From Pavlovales sp. CCMP2436 (Eukaryota > Haptophyta > Pavlovophyceae > Pavlovales), in the NCBI GenBank assembly GCA_026770615.1, contig MU631367.1, positions 353,486 through 364,585 of the forward strand: a stretch of 11,100 bases of DNA, in the 5' to 3' direction. The first letter of the stretch is position 1. Every line of letters begins with the position of its first letter. Both the position numbers and the translations under genes were made by a program. The notes under the pieces were generated by a model. The model saw nothing but the letters and a program-made list of their open reading frames with translations, was not told where the DNA came from and ran no database searches. Below, piece by piece: positions 6,967-11,100 of this stretch.

Positions 6967-7335
6967 ATGGACGCGGTCTTGTTCGTTGCCGCCGGCCTAT
7001 TTGCAGTTCAGGTCTGGCGAGGCCTTGCCGCGGAGGGCACGGGGCTGTACGCGGCGCTCGACCCGCTCTACGACGGCAAGCACGAGTACGCGGCGGAGTG
7101 CGCCTCCACCACGCCGGCCGGGGCCTTCGACGCGTACTGGCGGGTGGACAAGTGCGCCGATAAGGAGGGCCGGACCGCTACTGAGTTGTTTAACGAGATG
7201 AAACTGGCCGCGGGCACCGAGGGCCTGCAGTGGAAGAACCCCAAGAGCCTCGGATGCTTCCTCAAGCAGCGCTTCAACGGCGGGCTCGGCTGCCTGCCGC
7301 ACATGGTGGAGGGCCGCTCCAAGTGCAAGCTGTGA
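6967..7335 (+). CDS. Small membrane-anchored or secreted protein, five cysteines
   Basis: I do not recognise the family. The 122-residue product starts with a hydrophobic stretch (residues 2-22, DAVLFVAAGLFAVQVWRGLAA) that could be a signal anchor or signal peptide. The rest is soluble with Cys at 45, 63, 97, 109 and 120, a set suited to disulphide bonds. Aromatic and Gly/Lys-rich segments (AYWRVDK, LQWKNPKSLGCFLKQRFNGG) look like real folded protein. Codon use is GC-rich and regular, and the frame ends in a clean stop. The gene is preceded by a TATA box, a hairpin and a telomere-like tract, and followed 86 bases later by a tiny membrane peptide on the same strand. Small single-pass proteins of this kind are common in algal DNA viruses and their relatives, but a host secreted protein is equally possible. 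Confidence 0.6.
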   Translation: MDAVLFVAAGLFAVQVWRGLAAEGTGLYAALDPLYDGKHEYAAECASTTPAGAFDAYWRVDKCADKEGRTATELFNEMKLAAGTEGLQWKNPKSLGCFLKQRFNGGLGCLPHMVEGRSKCKL

Positions 7336-7421
7336 TACGGCTTTGCGCGCGTGGAGGACGAGTAGCCTCCTGACGAAAAGATTCGCGACTGCCGGTCGAA
7401 AGCGACCCCCCTGCGCGCTGC

Positions 7422-7526
7422 ATGATGGAGGCGCTCTTACTGGCGTGTGCGGGCGTACTGGGCTACTTGGCGTGGCAGCGCACCCGGGCGGCCGCTCCGA
7501 CGACCGCCCGTGCACTAATTACATAG
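7422..7526 (+). CDS. Possible 34-residue single-pass membrane peptide
   Basis: An ATG-ATG start at 7422 opens a 34-residue frame. Residues 3-18 (EALLLACAGVLGYLAW) form one hydrophobic segment followed by a basic stretch (QRTR), the pattern of an N-out or tail-anchored peptide. It lies 86 bases downstream of the 122-residue gene on the same strand and repeats its layout of a short acidic N-terminus, hydrophobic helix, Trp and Arg. A frame this short can arise by chance in GC-rich DNA, so the call is tentative. No function is proposed. Confidence 0.35.
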   Translation: MMEALLLACAGVLGYLAWQRTRAAAPTTARALIT

Positions 7527-7533
7527 ACTCCAT

Positions 7534-7693
7534 GTTTAAGCTTTGTTTGTATCTAAAGGTCCGATTCTGATGATTCATACGAGAATTCATACGAACATTG
7601 TTTAAGCATTGTTTGTGTCGGACCTTAAACAGGACACCAACAGTGTTCGTATGAATGCTGGCGTATGGATATAAACAACAGCGACACCAACAG
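7534..7693. repeat. Cluster of inverted and direct repeats
   Basis: This AT-rich stretch contains a direct repeat GTTTAAGCWTTGTTTGT (7534-7550 and 7600-7616), an inverted repeat of 18 bp with one mismatch (ATTCATACGAACATTGTT at 7585-7602 and its complement at 7639-7656), an extra ATTCATACGA copy at 7573-7582, an inverted GGTCCGA/TCGGACC pair (7559-7565 and 7618-7624), and a direct repeat GACACCAACAG (7633-7643 and 7683-7693). The last copy overlaps the 3' end of the replicase-like frame. Such nested repeats are typical of an element end, a recombination junction or a replication origin. Confidence 0.7.
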
Positions 7694-8958
7694 GATGCGC
7701 TTCTCGTCGACGACCATCCAGGGCTGGCCAGAGAAGCGCTCGATGATCAGGTCGACGATGTCGCACACCTTGGTCGGACGCGGGTGCTCGTCCTCGGCGA
7801 AGAGGACGTCGGCGGTCAGGGCCTCGTCCACGGACTCGCAGTACTCGTCGTTGTCCGCGTCGAAGGGCAGCTCGAACGGCTTGACGCGCGCCACGAGCGC
7901 GATGCCGAGCGCCGCCTCGACCGCCGCGCTGGCCACGAGGGCGATGGCCGGGAGGTCGAGCGCGCGCCCGTCGCTCGCGCACTTGAGCTGGTGCGCGCCG
8001 TCGAAGATGCGCCCGACGCAGAGGGAGCCCGCGCGCTCAAAGGTGTCGACGACGACGGAGAGCGCGCAGTCCTCGAGCGTGTCGACGACCGCGCGGCGCA
8101 CGGATTCCGCGGGGGCGCCCGACCCGAGGACGGCGCGGGTCGGCGCGGAGAGGCCGCTCGCGGCGAGGGCCAGGTCGAGCGCGCGCATCTCCGCGCGCAG
8201 GGCATGCAGGCGGGGGTGCCACGCGCCCTGGTCCTGCGCCCAGCCGTTCATCACCTTGGAGACCATGTCCTTGGCGCAGGAGGTGGCCTCAAGCCAGGCG
8301 TCGCGGTCGCGCACGATGGCCTCGAGCTCGGGGGCCGGGACGGCGAGGGCCGCGCAGAGCGCGTGGCAGATGGTGGGCGCGCTGCGCTCAAAGTCCACGT
8401 CCTCCATGGCCTCGTGGCAGAGGAGCGCGCGCAGGCTCTTGGGCAGGTGCTGCACCGAGGCGCCCGGGCGTAGAAGCGCCCCAGGCCGCGGACCCGGTAG
8501 CCGTGCGCGTAGTGGAAGCCGCGCGCGTCCCGCCCGGCGCTCGTGAGCAGCTCGAGCAGGTACAGCACGCGCGGTCGGGCCTTGCGCGCGGCCTTGACCA
8601 TCTTGAGCAGCTCGTGCTGGTTCACCCACTCGCGCTGCGTGTCGTTCGTGGGCGGGCGGTAGTTCTGCAGCGCGAGCAGGATCTTGGCGCCGTCCACGCG
8701 CTCGGTGGGGCCGTCCGGGCACGGGCGCTTGGGCGGCGTCCGCGACTCGGTGCGTTGGGGCGCGCAGAGCTGCTCGAAGAGGCGCAGTTCTATCTCATCG
8801 ATGAGCCCGGGGGCCAGGAACCTTTCCGCGAGGCCTTGGATAAGCTGTCGGAGGACGACGGCTCGCACGGGCCCGGCTGGCAGAGGCCCGGTCAGGAGCT
8901 GAGCCGCGCTGACATTGTCAAAGCACAGCTCCACGGCGGTGCACAGTTTCGCCTCATA
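7625..8958 (-). pseudogene. Replicase/polymerase-like gene with a frameshift
   Basis: Two minus-strand frames join into one protein. The upstream frame (about 8958 down to 8467) includes DEIELRLFEQLC, KILLALQNYRPP and HYAHGYRVRGLGRFYAR. The downstream frame (about 8467 to 7625) continues with PGASVQHLPKSLRALLCHEAM, DVDFERSAP (8401-8375), VGRIFDG (8014-7997) and KPFELPFD. The order GR-x-Y...LQ-x-LP...R...D-x-D...AP...R-D...FDG...K matches, as I recall it, a replicase-like family of mobile elements and large DNA viruses that resembles family A DNA polymerases around motifs A and C. Changing frame requires one missing base, or two extra, within GCCCGGGCGCC (+ strand 8461-8471). Removal of an intron there would delete the conserved GRFYAR, so a true mutation or a read error is likelier. 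The start is unknown: upstream the frame runs antisense to the pentapeptide repeats. The stop lies in the repeat cluster, so the last ~20 residues may be foreign. A nucleotidyl-transfer role is inferred. Confidence 0.5.
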
Positions 8959-8967
8959 CCGTCCGGG

Positions 8968-9384
8968 TTGTCGCTGCGTGGCCTTGACCTGTCTCACCTC
9001 AACCTCAGCTACGCCATACTCTCGGGCAACGACCTCACTAACGCCAACCTCTCGGGCGCCAACCTCTCGCACGCCGACCTCACGGGCGCCAACCTCTCGG
9101 GCGCCAACCTCTCGGGCGCCAATCTCGGGCGCGCCATCCTCTGCAATGCCAACCTCCACCTCGCCGACCTCACGGGCGCCAACCTCTCGAGCACCACCCT
9201 CACCAATGCCAACCTCTCGGGCGCCACCTTCGAGAAAGCCAACCTCTCGAGCGTCTCGGGCACCTCCCGCACTCAGCTCTCGGGTGCCGACCTCACCAAG
9301 GCCAACCTCTCGTGCGCCGACTCGGGCGCCACGGGCGCCAACCTCTCGGGTGCCAAGAACGTCACCAGTGCCCGGGGCCTCTGA
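8968..9384 (+). CDS. Pentapeptide-repeat protein, start not resolved
   Basis: About 138 residues of A(N/D)LSG-type pentapeptides are seen, beginning [20 protein letters not shown] and running through roughly 22 units to a stop at 9382-9384. Such repeats fold into a right-handed four-sided beta-helix; members are common in cyanobacteria and algae, and a few mimic DNA or shield topoisomerases, but most have no known role. The 15-base unit GCCAACCTCTCGGGC recurs nearly unchanged, indicating recent expansion. The frame has no ATG near the repeats. It stays open back to 8503, but that part is antisense to the replicase-like gene and reads less like protein. The first exon may be missing, or the gene may be a 5'-truncated fragment. 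The array breaks down near the C-terminus ([18 protein letters not shown]). The repeat identity is firm; an intact gene is not. Confidence 0.65.
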   Translation: MSLRGLDLSHLNLSYAILSGNDLTNANLSGANLSHADLTGANLSGANLSGANLGRAILCNANLHLADLTGANLSSTTLTNANLSGATFEKANLSSVSGTSRTQLSGADLTKANLSCADSGATGANLSGAKNVTSARGL

Positions 9385-9821
9385 TCGAATTTGCGACGTT
9401 TATGGAGCTTGCGACGTTACGGGCCGACCCCCGGACCCTCACTCCGGGATGCGTCGGGGGGGCCGGAGAGGGGGCGGCCGAGTCGAGTCTAAATTGATTT
9501 GTAAATAAAAAACTTGTCGACTGGGCCTGTGACCGAGTGGCCGTGTACCTAGCCTAGCCATCCGCAACCGGCCCAGTGTCCGCCTCCAATCGGCCCAGTA
9601 CCGGACCGTCAGCTGTCCCGGTGCCAGTATAGATATTTGCGTCAAATTCTAAATCATGTACTTTTTTAAAAAATCCTAGATTTTTGACTGGCCCCGCCGG
9701 CCCACCCGACGCCCGCCGACGCCCCCGACGGCCCACGCCACCAGTTTAAAGACTCCCGCCAAAGACCCCTTCCCGCCGTCTGTGACAACCGCCCGCCCAC
9801 TCGTGTCACATAGGGCCCCGT

Positions 9822-9841
9822 TTTCAAACCTAGGTTTGAAA
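9822..9841. repeat. Perfect 20 bp palindrome
   Basis: TTTCAAACCT is followed at once by its exact complement AGGTTTGAAA. It could bind a dimeric regulator or form a cruciform. The half-site AGGTTTG also occurs twice in the tandem units upstream of the TATA box at 6767. Confidence 0.75.
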
Positions 9842-9910
9842 TTTAAGAGAATTTTAAGTTTGAGTCCCGTAAAAAAAATGTCGGACACCTGACACTGGCC
9901 ATATATAAAC

Positions 9911-10075
9911 ATACCAACCCAACCATACAAACCACTGTCCAGTCCCATCCAGTTCAGTCCAGTCCAGTGTATACCAACCCAACGAACCACTGTCCAGTCC
10001 AGTCCAGTCCAATTTAGTCACGTTTAGTCCATCCAGTCCAATTCAACCACACCAGTCCCAGTACAGTTCAGCACA
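9911..10075. repeat. CCAGT-type degenerate tandem repeat with a ~60 bp duplication
   Basis: ATACCAACCCAAC recurs at 9911 and 9971 and CCACTGTCCAGTCC at 9932 and 9987, so a ~60 bp segment was duplicated with a 5-base loss. Between and after the copies the sequence is built of TCCAGT and near-variants (TTCAGT, TTTAGT, CCCAGT). Confidence 0.8.
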
Positions 10076-10410
10076 GTCCTAGTAAAATTTGCTCAAATCG
10101 ATTAGGGTGTTGCGCTCTTCGCCCGCTGCTCGTCCGCGCCTGCCAGTTCCTGCCGGTTCCGGCCCTCCTCTTGGGGTTAGGCGCGGCGAGCTGTCAGTGC
10201 GTTTCGCGCGCTGAACTGCTCCACGAGGTTTATAGAAGCGTTGCTAGTTAGCTATGAGCGCGTCATAAGGATTTAGTGGAAATCATCTCTCTATAATACC
10301 GCAGTGCAGCTTGCGTAACCAACGCATTATCGCAAAACGACTTCCGATAAATCCCAAGCGCGAGTCTACTCCAGAATGTTCGGAAATATCCGATTTATCT
10401 CCATTAGCCA

Positions 10411-10462
10411 TCGCTTGGATGTGAAGCGAGTTGGCGAGATGCGGGCGTGACGATCCAAGCGA
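10411..10462. repeat. Stem-loop candidate, 10 bp perfect stem
   Basis: TCGCTTGGAT (10411-10420) and its exact complement ATCCAAGCGA (10453-10462) could pair around a 32-base loop. No function is evident. Confidence 0.5.
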
Positions 10463-10486
10463 AGTGCTGGGTGAGCTGTATTGCCG

Positions 10487-10549
10487 GCGAACTGGGAGAA
10501 CCGAGCGAACCGGGAGAACTGAGCGAACCGGGAGAACCGGGAGAACTGG
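10487..10549. repeat. 18 bp minisatellite
   Basis: The unit GCGAACYGGGAGAACYGA occurs about three times, with a shortened GGGAGAACC step inserted in the last copy. The minus-strand open frame through it owes its Pro/Val/Ser pattern to the repeat. Confidence 0.85.
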
Positions 10550-10760
10550 ATGTTTAAGCGGGTTTAGTCGCACCGCTGGAAGTCATAGTCACGACTGCTA
10601 GCAACGGCTGCAGAAGTCATAGACGCGGTTAAGGTACCAAGGGCCTGGCGTTTTTGTGATGGTGGGGGTGGAGAGGGGTCTGTCCGTACATAGTCTCGTT
10701 CCAAATCCCGCCCCTAACTTCTCCTGTGCCGCGTGAGTTGGCATGTAGCTGCCGTCAGAT

Positions 10761-10843
10761 TCAGACATGTCGCAAACTGCTGTGCCGCTTATAATGTATG
10801 CATACGCGGCTTAGCATGGTTCAGCAGTTGGTGTCATGTCAGA
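10761..10843. repeat. Imperfect inverted repeat around a TATGCATA centre
   Basis: The left arm (10761-10788: TCAGACATG, then CAAACTGCTG, then GCCGC) is mirrored in the right arm (10806-10843: GCGGC, then CAGCAGTTG, then CATGTCAGA) with unpaired insertions in the right arm. The loop contains TGTATGCATAC, itself palindromic. The pattern fits a hairpin-forming RNA or a small MITE-like element. Confidence 0.5.
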
Positions 10844-11100
10844 CATCTGAGTCCTGGCTACTGTACAATTGTATTAATGTAGGGGGGTTTGGGCTGGGGG
10901 TACGTTTCAAGTTCAAGTCAGGCTGATCTAAGCGCTCTGACGCAGGCTCCTACGCGCTACGCCTAAGTGGGGAGCTGGTACAATTATATAATAGAGGTTA
11001 AGACTATCGCATTCTGCCCAAGCTACTACACTGACAATAATGCTGCCCTCCCCCCCGGCGTCGCGCGCCGGGCAAAGCCCCTCGAGGCCGAGTATCTCAG

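Larger units (their letters stand above)
9385..10100. other. Intergenic region with short repeats and palindromes
   Basis: No convincing gene is visible. Present are repeated CGGCCCAGT strings (9570-9600), an inverted TGTGACA/TGTCACA pair (9781-9787 and 9804-9810), a perfect 20 bp palindrome, and a CCAGT-rich tract. The longest minus-strand frame here (9676-9990) is Gly/Trp/Met-rich merely because it reads the CCAGT repeats. Confidence 0.6.
10101..11100. other. Region without a recognisable gene
   Basis: I see no supported coding region on either strand. The stretch holds a 10 bp stem-loop (10411-10462), an 18 bp minisatellite (10487-10549), an imperfect inverted repeat (10761-10843), poly-G and poly-C runs and a GC-rich palindrome near the right end (CGGCGTCGCGCGCCGGG, about 11057-11073). 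A gene may begin beyond the right edge. Confidence 0.5.

Noticed and set aside
7343..7570. 75-residue plus-strand frame downstream of the 122-residue gene
   Set aside because: It has no domain and crosses the repeat cluster. The 34-residue frame in another phase has a clearer membrane-peptide pattern.
8461..8471. Programmed -1 frameshift in the replicase-like gene
   Set aside because: The local bases do not give an X XXY YYZ slippery heptamer in the incoming frame, so recoding is less likely than a mutation or a read error.
7655..8546. Long plus-strand frames opposite the replicase-like gene
   Set aside because: They are arginine- and alanine-rich shadows, while the minus strand shows ordered motifs.
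10487..10549. CRISPR-like array
   Set aside because: Units are adjacent without spacers, so this is a minisatellite.
10283..10573. 96-residue minus-strand frame
   Set aside because: Its N-terminal third is the 18 bp minisatellite translated, and the rest matches nothing I recognise.
10690..10735. tRNA-like TTCCAAATC string
   Set aside because: No cloverleaf, A-box or acceptor stem could be fitted around it.

Overview
The window looks like nuclear DNA of a GC-rich eukaryotic microalga or related protist. The evidence is one gene interrupted by three short GT-AG introns, a gene with an HMG box and a bromodomain, a TATA box, interstitial CCCTAA telomere-type repeats, microsatellites, and a sharp contrast between very GC-rich coding blocks and AT-rich spacers. 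The ankyrin repeats with a Leu-Gln-Trp / Asn-Gly-Cys-Pro-Trp signature are of the kind abundant in haptophytes, stramenopiles and giant algal viruses. A haptophyte-like host is my best guess, but the sequence alone does not settle the lineage. I see no bacterial operon, rRNA, tRNA or CRISPR.

Layout, left to right. 1-740 is AT-rich and gene-poor, with CTACTC, AT and poly-A microsatellites. 741-1371 is a nest of repeats: two ~96 bp direct repeats flank a ~240 bp dispersed repeat that recurs at 6188-6424. 1459-2760 is an intact single-exon F-box-like/ankyrin-repeat gene. 2850-2980 is a very AT-rich spacer. 3121-5935 is a four-exon gene for a predicted 803-residue chromatin protein with an acidic and basic low-complexity N-terminus, an HMG box, a Gly19 tract, a possible Tudor-like region and a C-terminal bromodomain. 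5936-6966 holds no gene but contains the second copy of the dispersed repeat, two 20 bp tandem units directly upstream of a TATA box, a strong hairpin and a telomere-like tract.

6967-9384 is a compact accessory island. It holds a 122-residue protein with an N-terminal membrane segment and five cysteines, then a possible 34-residue membrane peptide, then a cluster of inverted and direct repeats at 7534-7693. After these comes a minus-strand gene resembling the replicase/polymerase-like proteins of mobile elements and large DNA viruses. That gene is broken by an apparent one-base frameshift near 8466. Last is a plus-strand pentapeptide-repeat tract without a recognisable start, whose open frame runs antisense into the replicase. 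The island may be a decaying mobile element or endogenous viral insertion; this is inference. 9385-11100 shows no convincing gene, but has CCAGT-type repeats, a perfect 20 bp palindrome, an 18 bp minisatellite and several stem-loop candidates.

No shared pathway is evident. The F-box/ankyrin gene and the chromatin gene look like ordinary host genes, while the island from about 6700 to 9400 has a different character.
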